From Rhodobium orientis (GTDB lineage Bacteria; Pseudomonadota; Alphaproteobacteria; Rhizobiales; Rhodobiaceae): a stretch of 64,000 nt of DNA. The stretch is from positions 1 through 64,000 of the forward strand of contig NZ_NPEV01000023.1 in the NCBI RefSeq assembly GCF_003258835.1, in the 5' to 3' direction. Made by a program: the position numbers and the translations under genes. Below the pieces are notes generated by a model. It was not told the DNA's origin and ran no database searches. It was given only the letters and a program-made list of their open reading frames with translations. This document shows positions 7,600-16,699 of this stretch, piece after piece. Position 1 is the stretch's first letter; every line of letters begins with the position of its first letter.

Positions 7600-9318
7600 C
7601 TATGCAGCTTTGAAGCGCTTTTTTAGGTCCTTACCGCGCTCTACGGCGTCGATGCCGCTGCGCTTGGTGTATCCGCTCATGGGAAACGCCATGTAGCGCG
7701 GCTGCCAGTCGGGCGTATGCGGCTTGCGGGTGCCGTCGATGTGATCGCGGATGATCTTCTTTTGCACCTTCGCCGTTGAGGTGACGTGAGCATCGGCGGT
7801 GGCCTTTCCGGCGACTTCCTTCACAGCGGCGTTGATCGCTTCCTTGTCCTTCCACAGATCGAAAAAGGTGTCATCCGGCGTCCAGTGCGCGGCCATATCG
7901 GTTGACCGGAGAATGCCGAGCGCTTCGACGAGCGCGCTGCCACTCGACAGGGTTTCGGCGACGACGAACGTCAGGATGCGCCGGACGCTGTCGTCGTCGA
8001 GGTCCACGAGCTTAGCAAAGACGGACACAAGATCATGCGACCGACCGTAGTCGTGCTGGCGGTAGACGAGCGTGTCGCTGTCGTCCTGTTCGATACCAAG
8101 CAATTGCCGCACCGCCTCGCGTTCGGCAGCGGATGCCGCCTCAGCCGTGCTGGCGGCGAGGCTTTCGCCAATGGCCTCGCTGTTCGCCTTTTGCGGTTCG
8201 GCGCAGACCGTCCATAGGGCCGATCCGGCAATGATCTGCGCCGTGGCCACCCGAAGCGCAAGCGCGGGATCGCTCAGGAGATCGAGCCGCACGGCGGCAT
8301 GGCGGTGCAGGTCGAGATAGTTCTGCATGGCCTTGGTGAGTTCGGGCCGTTCGCAAGCCTGCTCGTCGGTGTTGTCTGCTTCCGCCTTGTCGCGGCGCTT
8401 GGCTTCCTTCTCGGTTATGTAGCCCTCGTGGACCGTGATCTCGCCGTCCTTGGCGATCTGGATATAGACGCGGCCTCCGTCCTTCTTTGTCGCCTTGCGG
8501 TACTCCCAACTGGCGAAGAACGCGCCGACTTCCGTGATTTCCACATCCTGCCAGCCCTTGGCGAGGATGTCGTCTTTGAGCTTGGCAATGGCCTCGTTCT
8601 GCAAAGACCAGAAGGCGTCCGTGTCGTCGAAATACCGCTCGTCACCGAAGAGATCGGCAACGATCGCGCCGACATACTCTTCGATCTCGAACAAGGCGTT
8701 CTCGACCGGGATTTGCTGGCCGCCGAAGAGCCACTGGCGCAGCGCGTAGCCGTGCGGCGCGTATGCGTCCTCGTCCTTGAACAGCGCCCACCAGTCCTGT
8801 TGCTGGCGCTTTGTGGCAAGGGTCATCGTCCGCAGCGTCTCGGCTCCGATGTCGCCCCTGCGAAAGGCGGTCAGGATCGGCCCGATGATGTTGGCAATGG
8901 CCAAGCGTTGTTTGACGAGCCGCTCGGTCACGCCGAACTCGCTGGCAATGTCGGCAACGTCCTTGCCTTCCCCTACCAGCGCGGCGAAGGCCTTGTACTG
9001 GTCGATCTCGTCCATCGGCAGGCGGGCGACATTTTCCGCAAGCGAGGCCTCAATGGCTTTCGCATCGTCGCCGTCCTCCATGACGATGCAGGGCACGGGC
9101 TGTGCCTCGGCTTCCTCGGCCAGTTTGGTCAAGGCGTGATAGCGGCGCTGTCCCGCGACGATCTCAAAGCCTTCGCAGTTGGGCCGCACCAGAAGCGGCT
9201 GCAACAGGCCGAGCGAGCGGATGCTCGGCACGAGATCGGCGACATCCTTGCCGCCCTTCTTGCGGACGTTGACCTTGGCGGGTTTCAGTTGGTCGAGGGT
9301 CAAATGGGTGAGTTTCAT
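7600..9318 (-). CDS. ParB/Srx-fold nuclease-domain protein (ParB-like, element-borne)
   Basis: A 572-residue ParB/RepB/Spo0J-family protein. The N-terminal half has the family motifs: LGLLQPLLVRP, GFEIVAGQRRYHAL, the box II-like SLAENVARLPMDEIDQY, then a helix-turn-helix (VADIASEFGVTERLVKQRLA). The C-terminal 350 residues are not assignable. The ATG at 9318 has an AGGAG seven bases upstream, which decides against an in-frame ATG 42 bases earlier. It lies 62 bp after ardC in the same direction, a pairing frequent on alphaproteobacterial plasmids and integrative elements. There is no adjacent ParA, so a role in partition is less sure than a regulatory or CTPase role in the element. Confidence 0.85.
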   Translation of the reverse strand: MKLTHLTLDQLKPAKVNVRKKGGKDVADLVPSIRSLGLLQPLLVRPNCEGFEIVAGQRRYHALTKLAEEAEAQPVPCIVMEDGDDAKAIEASLAENVARLPMDEIDQYKAFAALVGEGKDVADIASEFGVTERLVKQRLAIANIIGPILTAFRRGDIGAETLRTMTLATKRQQQDWWALFKDEDAYAPHGYALRQWLFGGQQIPVENALFEIEEYVGAIVADLFGDERYFDDTDAFWSLQNEAIAKLKDDILAKGWQDVEITEVGAFFASWEYRKATKKDGGRVYIQIAKDGEITVHEGYITEKEAKRRDKAEADNTDEQACERPELTKAMQNYLDLHRHAAVRLDLLSDPALALRVATAQIIAGSALWTVCAEPQKANSEAIGESLAASTAEAASAAEREAVRQLLGIEQDDSDTLVYRQHDYGRSHDLVSVFAKLVDLDDDSVRRILTFVVAETLSSGSALVEALGILRSTDMAAHWTPDDTFFDLWKDKEAINAAVKEVAGKATADAHVTSTAKVQKKIIRDHIDGTRKPHTPDWQPRYMAFPMSGYTKRSGIDAVERGKDLKKRFKAA

Positions 9319-9380
9319 GGGGTTTCTCCTTATTGCTTTGGGTTGAAATGAACGGTGCACAAGCGCACCCGTGAACGGCC

Positions 9381-10310
9381 CTAGCGGGGCCGCTCTGGGG
9401 CAGGCTCGGATGCTTTGCGGGGTTCGGTTTGCAAGCCGTGCAGGAACTCGGCGGCTTTCGCGGCTTGTGCTGCCGCCTTGAAGACATACTTCTTGTCGTT
9501 CCGGAGCGCGGTCAGCCAGCCCTTGATGTAGAGGGCATGGTCGTCACGCGGCGTCTGCACGATGCCGATGGCCGAACACAGGAAGGCTGCACCAAGCTCG
9601 GCGACCAGTTCCTCGAATGCGTACTTGTCCCGCTCGGCCCCGGTTTTTGCCTTGTCGCGGTCAAGGCGGTGCGCCGCTCCCGTCCAGTGGGTCAGCTCGT
9701 GCAGCAGCGTTGCGTAGTAGTTCTCCGTGGCGCTTGCCTGTTTGGTCTCCACAAAGGCCTTGGTGTCCGGGATTTGAATGAAATCCTCCACCCGGTGGTA
9801 GAACGCCTTGGCGCCGCCGTGACGGATATCGGCTCCGGTATTGGCGCAGAAGTGGTCCGCCGCTTGGATGCGGGTCACAAGGTCGATATCGCTACGGTTG
9901 ACGAGGTTGGCGCGGTCGTATCCGTCAACCTGATCGGCATTGAAAACGGTATAGGTCTTGAGCATGGGAACGGCGCGTTCTTCCGTTTCGCCGCTGTCGG
10001 TCTGCTCTTCCCGGAGCAGCGTCTTATAGAAGATGATCGGGCTTCCCTTTTCGCCCTTGCGTACGCTCGCGCCGCGCTCCTTCCACTGGTTGAAGGTCGC
10101 CCAATGGCTGGACGAAAAACCCTTGTCCTGCTGGTCGAACCAGAGGGAGGGGATATTGATGCCCTGGTATCGATGTTCGGTGATCGGGTTGAGCGGCAGT
10201 CCTTGCGCTGCCAGTGCCGCAAAGGGCGGCTGGTAGTCGGCAAGGTCTACCGTCTCCAGAACGGCAATGATCTTGCTGGTGACCTCCTGATAGATATCTT
10301 TCTTGGCCAT
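9381..10310 (-). CDS. ArdC-like antirestriction protein (ssDNA-binding domain plus zincin metallopeptidase)
   Basis: A 309-residue protein. The N-terminal half is the ArdC-type ssDNA-binding domain (INIPSLWFDQQ, ASVRKGEKGSPIIFYK). The C-terminal half is a zincin-like peptidase with the HELTHWTGA metal-binding motif and downstream EELVAELGAAFLC. ArdC proteins protect incoming single-stranded DNA from host restriction during conjugation. The start at 10310 is preceded by GAGGA. It heads the minus-strand ardC-parB pair, and two terminator-like hairpins lie upstream. Confidence 0.87.
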   Translation of the reverse strand: MAKKDIYQEVTSKIIAVLETVDLADYQPPFAALAAQGLPLNPITEHRYQGINIPSLWFDQQDKGFSSSHWATFNQWKERGASVRKGEKGSPIIFYKTLLREEQTDSGETEERAVPMLKTYTVFNADQVDGYDRANLVNRSDIDLVTRIQAADHFCANTGADIRHGGAKAFYHRVEDFIQIPDTKAFVETKQASATENYYATLLHELTHWTGAAHRLDRDKAKTGAERDKYAFEELVAELGAAFLCSAIGIVQTPRDDHALYIKGWLTALRNDKKYVFKAAAQAAKAAEFLHGLQTEPRKASEPAPERPR

Positions 10311-10417
10311 GGTGTCCTCGCTTGGGGTCTGGGGTTCAAATCCGGCGAAGCTCTCAGGAGAGAAAACCCGCCGCGCATGAACCCTTGGCCAGCGCCGAGC
10401 GTCCGAAATCCCGGAAA

Positions 10418-10452
10418 CAAAAAAGCCGCCGCCGGAGAACCGACGGCGGCGA
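10418..10452 (-). terminator. Terminator-like hairpin in the ardC leader
   Basis: On the minus strand a stem of GCCGCCG pairs with CGGCGGC and is followed by TTTTTTG. It lies about 110 bp upstream of the ardC start in the sense direction, so it could be an attenuator or the end of an upstream transcript. Confidence 0.55.
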
Positions 10453-10646
10453 CCGCAACGGACGCTATGACCGCAAGCAGGGCGCCCCAAAGCCTTGCCG
10501 CTTGCGGCGCCGAAGGCGGTCCGGGCCACACGGGAGGCACATGGTGCCGAATGGAGCGGGCCAGCCCGGACCAAGGCTATTGGATCAGGCGACCCTGCGG
10601 CGGTGTAAGCTGGCAGATGGGGTCCAAGCGCGTGCAACGCGCGAGC

Positions 10647-10677
10647 AAAAAACAAGTGGCGGCGACCTGCCGCCGCG
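10647..10677 (-). terminator. Second terminator-like hairpin upstream of ardC
   Basis: On the minus strand GGCGGC-AGGTC-GCCGCC is followed after a short gap by TTGTTTTTTG. It repeats the arrangement at 10418-10452 about 200 bp further upstream. Confidence 0.5.
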
Positions 10678-10857
10678 TCTCTTCCTGTCCGGGATCGTCA
10701 CCCGCATGGGCCGAAACCGCCCGCCGGCGTGCCGAAGGGCGGGTTCGGTGGAGCGAAGCGCAATAGAGCCCGCAAGACAGCCAAACACCGTGAATGTAGG
10801 GCTTTCTGGGTATGAATTTGGATCTTAGTCCGAAATCATCACCATTTTCGGGTATTT

Positions 10858-11080
10858 ATGGGTAAGTTATTGGATATGACCTTCCGCATCGACACGTTGG
10901 CCACCACCCCGGAAATCTTCGCTCTCATTGCCGAGATCGACGAATTCAAGGCCGCGTTGCGAGCGATCGGAACGCTGGCGCCACGTGGCGACCATCGAAA
11001 GCATCAGCTCTTCCACTCGCATCGAGGGCGCGAGGCTCAGTGACAGCGACGTGGAGCCGTTGCTCTCCAATTTGGATATC
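10858..11080 (+). pseudogene. Fic-family protein, frameshifted N-terminal remnant
   Basis: The first frame (ATG at 10858 or 10876) reads MTFRIDTLATTPEIFALIAE and on to IGTLAP, the typical start of a Fic-family protein. The match then moves to another frame (VATIESISSSTRIEGARL, SDSDVEPLLSNLDI), which is the conserved segment preceding the Fic core. The HPFxxGNGR catalytic motif is absent, and similarity stops near 11080. The gene is therefore both frameshifted and truncated, a decayed toxin or AMPylase gene left in the defence region. Confidence 0.75.
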
Positions 11081-11162
11081 CGCCCGGTGTGCTATCTCTT
11101 GGGGGGGTCGAGAACGAGATGCTCCAAGCAGAGCATTTGTTGCGCAAACTCAAAGCCTGAAA

Positions 11163-11189
11163 TGGGCGGAGAGCCCACATTCGCTGCGC
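11163..11189 (+). repeat. Short degenerate repeat, copy 1
   Basis: A 27-base stretch beginning TGGGCGGAGA and ending TTCGCTGCGC matches 17974-18000 with three mismatches. Both copies lie in gene-free scars beside recombinases or broken genes, in the same orientation. Origin unknown; perhaps debris of a common mobile element. Confidence 0.55.
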
Positions 11190-11468
11190 ACGGGGCCGAC
11201 GACCGCTTCGCCGGACAAAACTTGCTTCCGGCATCGTAGAGGCCAATGACTGCAAGCGGCCCAGAGCTTACACAGACTTCCGGTAAACCGGGTAGGAATT
11301 GAGCGTTTGCTTCGGTTGTGGCAAACGGCTACTTCGAAGCTCAGAAGCCGGTTGTCTACTAAAAGTAAGCATCCGGCGCCACAGCGGACCTTCTGGCCTT
11401 GACGCGCGTGGTCGCCTAAATTCTGCACGCGGCTGGGACAAAATTTAGAACATGGTAAGAAGCCCGGT

Positions 11469-14400
11469 ATGAATACCAGTCTTACTAAAGTCGGCCATTG
11501 GATCTCCGATAAGCTCATCCAAATAGCGGAAGCGTTGCGCCTGAGATTCGCTTCGCCCGTGGGGCCAGCGAAATTCGTCGATCTCGCCCCAACCGATGAG
11601 GCTGACCAAGGAGGGGTGTATTCGGCTGCATTGAAGTTCGCGACCGACAGTCCGGACGTATCTAACATCGCGCTCACCGGGCCTTATGGCTCTGGCAAGA
11701 GCAGCATCATCCGATCGTTCTTGAAGTCCTATCCCCGCCAAGCCCTGCACATCTCTCTCGCCGCCTTCTTACCGGAAGCAGGCGATGAGCGACGCACGGT
11801 GACCAAACAGGAGATTGAGCGGAGTATCCTCCAGCAACTGCTCTATGGCGCAGATGCAAACAAACTGCCGCTCTCGCGTTTCAAGCGTATCCAATCGCCA
11901 GGATTTTGGTCGATTTTCCTATCACTCTACATTCTTACTGGGTTGCTCGCTCTCTGGCATGTATTCCATAATCGTGCAGCGATTTTTGAGGGTTCATATT
12001 TCGAACCCTTCGATCTCACGAACTGGCTCGATATCTCCGTAGCCGCTTTCGCGCTGATCTTTCTCTGGTCTGCGATTCATCACTTCTACGTCGCCAGCTT
12101 CGGCGTGTCACTTAAAAGCATTTCGCTGAAGGACATCGAGATACGGCCGTCGTCGGACGACCAGGATTCGATCCTTAATCGTCACCTGGACGAGATAGTC
12201 TACTTCTTCCAGTCGACGCGTTACGATCTCGTTATCGTGGAGGATCTCGATCGCTTCGAGGATTCCGACATCTTCGTCACCCTTCGCGAGATCAACAGTC
12301 TCGTGAACGGCAATGTGGGTGTGAGACGCCAGGTCAGATTCCTCTACGCGCTACGCGACGACATGTTCGTCAACACTGACCGGACCAAGTTCTTCGAATT
12401 TATCATCCCCGTCATCCCGATTATTAACAGCTCTAACTCGATTGACATGGTGCTCGCGCAGGGCAAGCGGCTGGAACTGGACGGAAGGCTCGATCAGCAG
12501 TTTCTGCGCGAAGTGTCTCGTTACCTAAGCGATCTCCGGCTGATCCACAACATCTTCAACGAGTACGCAATCTATGTCGCAAATTTGGAAACCGATGGCG
12601 AGAACGTACTCGACGCCACGAAGCTTCTCTCCGTGCTGATCTATAAGAATGTCTATCCTAGGGATTTCGAACGGCTCCATCGCGGCGAAGGTCATCTTGC
12701 CAAAATTTTAGGGCGCAAAGACGAGCTCATCGCTGCGCGTGAACGGAGCTATCGATCCGAGATCGCCGAACTCGAACGCGATGTCGAAAGGACCGAACAG
12801 GAGATCGCGAAGAATTTGAGAGAACTCAAACGCATTTATGCGATGGCCCTTCTCGAAAAGATGCCGCCCAATATCGCAGGGTTAAGCCTGCCGGGACAGT
12901 CCTATGTAACGCCCGCTAAATTATCCGAGCACAAAGATTTCGAACAATTCATTACGGCGCCAGCCCTTTACTACAACACTCTTAATGGTGGACAGCGTCA
13001 GTTCCAGGATGCTGCCTTCCAAAAAAGTGTCGATCCCGAAGCAAGTTATGCCGAACGGGCGCGAAGCATCGAGCACAAGGCCGACGAGCATAAGAAGGCT
13101 GCGCATCGGAGGATCGCCCATCTGAGAAGTGAGGTCAAAGCGATCCGGACTTGCAAGTTCAATGTCTTGCTGCGGTCCAGTACGCAAGAAGTCGAAGGCC
13201 TTTTCGAAAATCTCGGCGACGGCGGTGAACTCGCCCGGTTCCTGCTCTTAGAGGGCTATCTCGATGATAGCTACTACCAGTATACGTCCTTGTTCCATTC
13301 TGGACGGCTTTCGCCAAACGACAACAAGTTCCTGATACAAATAAGGGCTTTCCTCACTCCTGAGCCCCTTTTCCCAATCGACAACCCGAGTGAAGTCATC
13401 GCGGGAATGAGGGAGGATGATTTTGGCCTCGATTATGCGCTGAACGTCCGGCTCGTCGACGCGCTCCTGGAGAGCGAGGAGCACAAGGGGCGGCTCGGGA
13501 AGGTCTTCACATATCTTTCGAACGAGTTTCCAAACCAGCAGGAATTCTTCGAAGCCTATTACGCGACGGGATCGCACGTTGGCGAGTTTTTGAGGCAGCT
13601 CGTTGACGCTTGGCGCAACTTCGTACCCGCGGCCATTGAGAGCTCCTCCGCGGTCTTGCATATCGCGAGGCTCATCGAACATCTTCCGCCGGCCATGCTG
13701 GCTCGCGAGCGCGAGGAACACCCCGAGCTACGGACATTCGCGGCCGGCAACCTCCGGGACATTCTCGACCTCTTGGAGGGGGTTGATCCGGTCAAGCTTG
13801 AAGAGTTGTGTATCGAGACGAAGGACCTTGCTGCGATCGATGGATATCCGAACGTCGTTCGTAAACTGTACGAGCTCGGCCATTATCGCCTGAGCGAAGC
13901 GAACTTAGGCTACATTTTCGGCTCAATCCTCGGAGAAGATACCGGCCCGGCCTTGCGTAAGCGATATTACTCGAGGGTGCGAAACTCCGGAGCCGAACCC
14001 CTCCTCGACCGGGTGGAAAGCGATTTCGAAGCGTACTTCGCGAACGTACTGCAGGATATGGACGATGACGATGAGGAGGATATCGACGCAATACTGGCTG
14101 TGATGTCCCGCGATGAACTCAATGCCGAAGAGATAGAAACCTTCGTCCTGCGCCAAACGAAACTTTTGCCATCGCTCGAAGAAGTACCCGAGCGGTATCG
14201 GGCCATTGTGGTCCGCGGGGCCCAGATCGCTCCCACTTGGTCTAATTGCCTCGCTTATTTCCGATCAGAGACTTTCGATAGCGACGCTCTTATCACCTTC
14301 CTTGATGATGACGAGGTCCGCGCCACTCTTCTGGAAACGCCGATTCCGGTAACAAAAGAAACATTTCCTCTCCGTCAATTCCTGATCGAAGCAGATGATC

Positions 14401-15074
14401 TTGAAGATGAGGCATATCGCGCATATGCGCGGGCCCTACCCAAACAATTCGAGAAATTTCCCGAATCTTTAAGCGCTCGAAAGCGTCGGATACTTATCGA
14501 TGAGCGGCGTGTCACGTTCAATGCCCAGAATTTGGCTGCGCTCGACGGCGAGGTCGACCTTCAAACGGTATTCGTCGCCCAGAACATCGCCTCCTATCTT
14601 CGCGACCCCAGCTCTTTCTCGATCGACGATGACTTCCGCGAGCGATTGCTTGCCACCGATATCACGAACGGCGAGAAGCGTGCTATCATTGATTTGATGG
14701 ACTTGAGCGGTCTTCCCGGCCTTCCCGAGCGTGCCGGCATTGTCGGGCCGATCCTGTTGCGGACAAATGGCGCTCTGCCTTCACTCACACCTGACATCGT
14801 CAAGGCAATTATCGTGAACGCTAAGCCATTAAGCACACGGGTCCAGTTACTCAATCTCCTCCACGAAACGCTCGATAAGAACGATGTTCGTGAGGTCTTG
14901 GGAGAGCTTCCTTACCCATATTCGAAAATCCAAACCGGATATGCACGCCCCACGCTCAAGAGAACGAATGAAAACAGCGAACTTGTGAGTTGGTTGGATG
15001 AGCGCGACATCATCTCTTCGGTAGGAAAGCCGTTCTGGTCGAACGATATCATGGTTAATCTATATCGGTCATAA
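11469..15074 (+). CDS. YobI-like membrane-anchored P-loop NTPase (defence candidate)
   Basis: A 1,201-residue protein. Walker A is GPYGSGKSS at about 71-79 and Walker B is LVIVEDLDRFED near 254-265. Two hydrophobic segments (about 145-167 and 188-210) lie between them, the KAP/YobI layout that fixes the ATPase at the membrane. A coiled coil follows at about 430-470. The remaining 700 residues are helical and not assignable. YobI-like NTPases are found in defence islands, and KAP-type ATPases are parts of systems such as Qat; the trigger and effector for this one are unknown. It stands alone, with no plus-strand gene closely following, and its codon use resembles the element. It could be a single-gene abortive system. 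Confidence 0.78.
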   Translation: MNTSLTKVGHWISDKLIQIAEALRLRFASPVGPAKFVDLAPTDEADQGGVYSAALKFATDSPDVSNIALTGPYGSGKSSIIRSFLKSYPRQALHISLAAFLPEAGDERRTVTKQEIERSILQQLLYGADANKLPLSRFKRIQSPGFWSIFLSLYILTGLLALWHVFHNRAAIFEGSYFEPFDLTNWLDISVAAFALIFLWSAIHHFYVASFGVSLKSISLKDIEIRPSSDDQDSILNRHLDEIVYFFQSTRYDLVIVEDLDRFEDSDIFVTLREINSLVNGNVGVRRQVRFLYALRDDMFVNTDRTKFFEFIIPVIPIINSSNSIDMVLAQGKRLELDGRLDQQFLREVSRYLSDLRLIHNIFNEYAIYVANLETDGENVLDATKLLSVLIYKNVYPRDFERLHRGEGHLAKILGRKDELIAARERSYRSEIAELERDVERTEQEIAKNLRELKRIYAMALLEKMPPNIAGLSLPGQSYVTPAKLSEHKDFEQFITAPALYYNTLNGGQRQFQDAAFQKSVDPEASYAERARSIEHKADEHKKAAHRRIAHLRSEVKAIRTCKFNVLLRSSTQEVEGLFENLGDGGELARFLLLEGYLDDSYYQYTSLFHSGRLSPNDNKFLIQIRAFLTPEPLFPIDNPSEVIAGMREDDFGLDYALNVRLVDALLESEEHKGRLGKVFTYLSNEFPNQQEFFEAYYATGSHVGEFLRQLVDAWRNFVPAAIESSSAVLHIARLIEHLPPAMLAREREEHPELRTFAAGNLRDILDLLEGVDPVKLEELCIETKDLAAIDGYPNVVRKLYELGHYRLSEANLGYIFGSILGEDTGPALRKRYYSRVRNSGAEPLLDRVESDFEAYFANVLQDMDDDDEEDIDAILAVMSRDELNAEEIETFVLRQTKLLPSLEEVPERYRAIVVRGAQIAPTWSNCLAYFRSETFDSDALITFLDDDEVRATLLETPIPVTKETFPLRQFLIEADDLEDEAYRAYARALPKQFEKFPESLSARKRRILIDERRVTFNAQNLAALDGEVDLQTVFVAQNIASYLRDPSSFSIDDDFRERLLATDITNGEKRAIIDLMDLSGLPGLPERAGIVGPILLRTNGALPSLTPDIVKAIIVNAKPLSTRVQLLNLLHETLDKNDVREVLGELPYPYSKIQTGYARPTLKRTNENSELVSWLDERDIISSVGKPFWSNDIMVNLYRS

Positions 15075-15747
15075 CGTGATCACCCATGCCTTCGACTCTT
15101 TCGCGCGCCCTCTTGCACCCGCGTTTCGACATTCGGCGGATGCATGTGCTGGGGCTGATAGCCGATCGGCCGCTTTTGGATGTTCGCGACAATGGTCAGA
15201 ACGTCCTAAATGGGGCGGGTGCGGAAGTTGGATCTGCTTCGCGTCAGCCCAGCCGGGGTATCCAACAGGGGGCGGCCTTTGAGCCCCCTTTGGCAAGATC
15301 GCGTGTAGTACACGCACATCTTGCGGAAGCGCAGTTCCCCGTTCCAATTCCGGTACGGCGCGTGACGGACAATGTCGGTTTCAGATCAGGTGGTTTCAAT
15401 TCGAGGTTCAGGTGCGTTTCACGACGTTCGGCTTTTCACGTTATTTCGTTGAATGAAAGGGCGTCGGTTTCCGGACCGCGATGTCACGAAGGTCTGATCG
15501 ATCGTCTATCTAATTTCTGTCGGACGATTTGATTTCGTCGTTTATTTATTTAACTGGCCAATGTTTTTCTGTACGATGTTTGTGCCGGGTTGTTTTGGCC
15601 CGGTGCGGTCTGGAAACCCGCTTGCACGCATATCGGCTCTACGGGCCGGATCGCGTCGATATAAGGCTTTGCTCGAATAAGGCGCACGTTGCGTGCAACG
15701 GTTTTCAGGATCCGGCTCACCAGCTTTTTGCCGAAAGGAATTTTGTT
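15075..15747. other. Gene-free region with a nested palindrome
   Basis: No convincing gene in 673 bp on either strand. A short GC hairpin (GGGGGC and GCCCCC, 15268-15288) might end the NTPase transcript, although its T run is only three bases. A long nested palindrome follows at 15293-15324. The T-rich stretch 15530-15600 probably holds the promoter of the next small gene. Confidence 0.5.
15293..15324. repeat. Nested palindrome, possible protein-binding site
   Basis: Outer arms GCAAGAT/ATCTTGC enclose inner arms GCGTGTA/TACACGC around a single G, with only three unpaired bases. There is no T run after it, so it is not a standard terminator. Candidate roles are a binding site for the element's ParB-like protein or a recombination or replication site. 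Confidence 0.5.
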
Positions 15748-15921
15748 ATGACCAATCCGGAGATTTTGAAACTGATCGACCAGGCCATGGAGGATGCGGC
15801 CAGGGCGATGGGGCAACTGGGACGCGCCCGGTTTCTCATCGACCAGGATATCGAGAACGAAAAGGCCGCCGAACAGCTTGGGCTGACGACATTGGCCGGG
15901 CTGCCCGTGGACGAGAGATAA
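15748..15921 (+). CDS. Small hypothetical protein, 57 aa
   Basis: The ATG at 15748 is preceded by GAAAGGAA. The 57-residue product is acidic, with an amphipathic helical look (LKLIDQAMEDAARAMGQLG, then IENEKAAEQLGL) and no membrane segment. I do not recognise the family. It converges with the coupled pair at 15947-17076. The clear ribosome-binding site and ordinary composition support a real gene. Confidence 0.6.
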   Translation: MTNPEILKLIDQAMEDAARAMGQLGRARFLIDQDIENEKAAEQLGLTTLAGLPVDER

Positions 15922-15946
15922 GAGACAGACCGGAGGTCCGCCGGGA

Positions 15947-16699
15947 TCATCCGAGACCGGGTACGGAAGGCTCGGGCATCGGCATGTCTGCAAGCTCGTC
16001 GTCCAGATCGATGTTCGGTTCGGCGTTGGTGGCGGCGGTGCGCTTGGCGTCGTTTTCGAAGTCGATGCCTTTAGCATGGACTTTCACCGCATCCGGCGCA
16101 TGGTCGCGCAGGTATTGGCGCCGTTCTTCGAACTCCGCTTGCGTCATCTTTCCGCTATCGAGTAGCTCCTGCGCCTCGTCGAGGTCGGACTGGAATTCGA
16201 TGAGTTTTTCACGCTCTTGGAGGAGCCGTTCCCGTTCTTCCATCGCATCGCGGTAGCTTTCCCATCGCGGCCGATCATCGTCGATGTCGTCGGGCGAGAT
16301 CGTTTCCGCATCCAGTTCCCTGCCGAACTCGTCGAACACCCGCGTGCCGTCTTCCGTCTTGAAGACACGGCGTCCGTCTTCCAGCACATGCGCATGTGAC
16401 AACATCCGCTCGATATGGGCTTCGACGTTTTCCAGCCGTTCGTTGTTGTCCCGCAGGGCTTCGTAGGTCGCCTCGTGATAGATGTTGAGTTCCGACTGAA
16501 ACAGCTCGGCCTGCTCGGCGGTGATGATCGTCGTCGCGAGGTCGATGAACTCGGACTCGCTTTGGTCGACCTGCTCCTCCCTCTGTCGGCGGTCCCGGTC
16601 CTTCTGCTCGCGAAGCTGCCACAGGACACGGCGGTGCGCCTCTTCATTCGCGCCCCTTCGAAAACTCCGTCCCAATGCTCCTGCGACGACCAGTTCCAT
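15947..16699 (-). CDS. Hypothetical coiled-coil protein of the mobile element
   Basis: A 250-residue, strongly charged protein. Glu/Arg-rich coiled coils lie at about residues 15-110 and 145-205, and the middle has a VFKTEDGTRVFDEFGREL segment. It has no signal peptide or known domain. The ATG at 16699 overlaps the TGA of the upstream gene (TGATG), so translation is coupled; a GTG one codon earlier is less likely. Similar coiled-coil proteins occur in alphaproteobacterial integrative elements, but I cannot give a function. Confidence 0.7.
   Translation of the reverse strand: MELVVAGALGRSFRRGANEEAHRRVLWQLREQKDRDRRQREEQVDQSESEFIDLATTIITAEQAELFQSELNIYHEATYEALRDNNERLENVEAHIERMLSHAHVLEDGRRVFKTEDGTRVFDEFGRELDAETISPDDIDDDRPRWESYRDAMEERERLLQEREKLIEFQSDLDEAQELLDSGKMTQAEFEERRQYLRDHAPDAVKVHAKGIDFENDAKRTAATNAEPNIDLDDELADMPMPEPSVPGLG

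Larger units (their letters stand above)
10311..10857. other. Non-coding leader region upstream of ardC
   Basis: No supportable gene in 547 bp. Open frames here have biased, low-complexity translations and no ribosome-binding sites. Two GC-rich hairpins with minus-strand T runs lie in it (10418-10452 and 10647-10677). About 195 bp between them could hold a short minus-strand RNA. Confidence 0.5.

Noticed and set aside
9429-10766. A 445-codon open frame on the plus strand
   Set aside because: Antisense to ardC and its leader; ardC has clear motifs and a ribosome-binding site.
15086-15532. A 148-codon open frame after the YobI-like gene
   Set aside because: No ribosome-binding site, low-complexity Arg/Ser-rich translation, and it spans hairpins and a palindrome.
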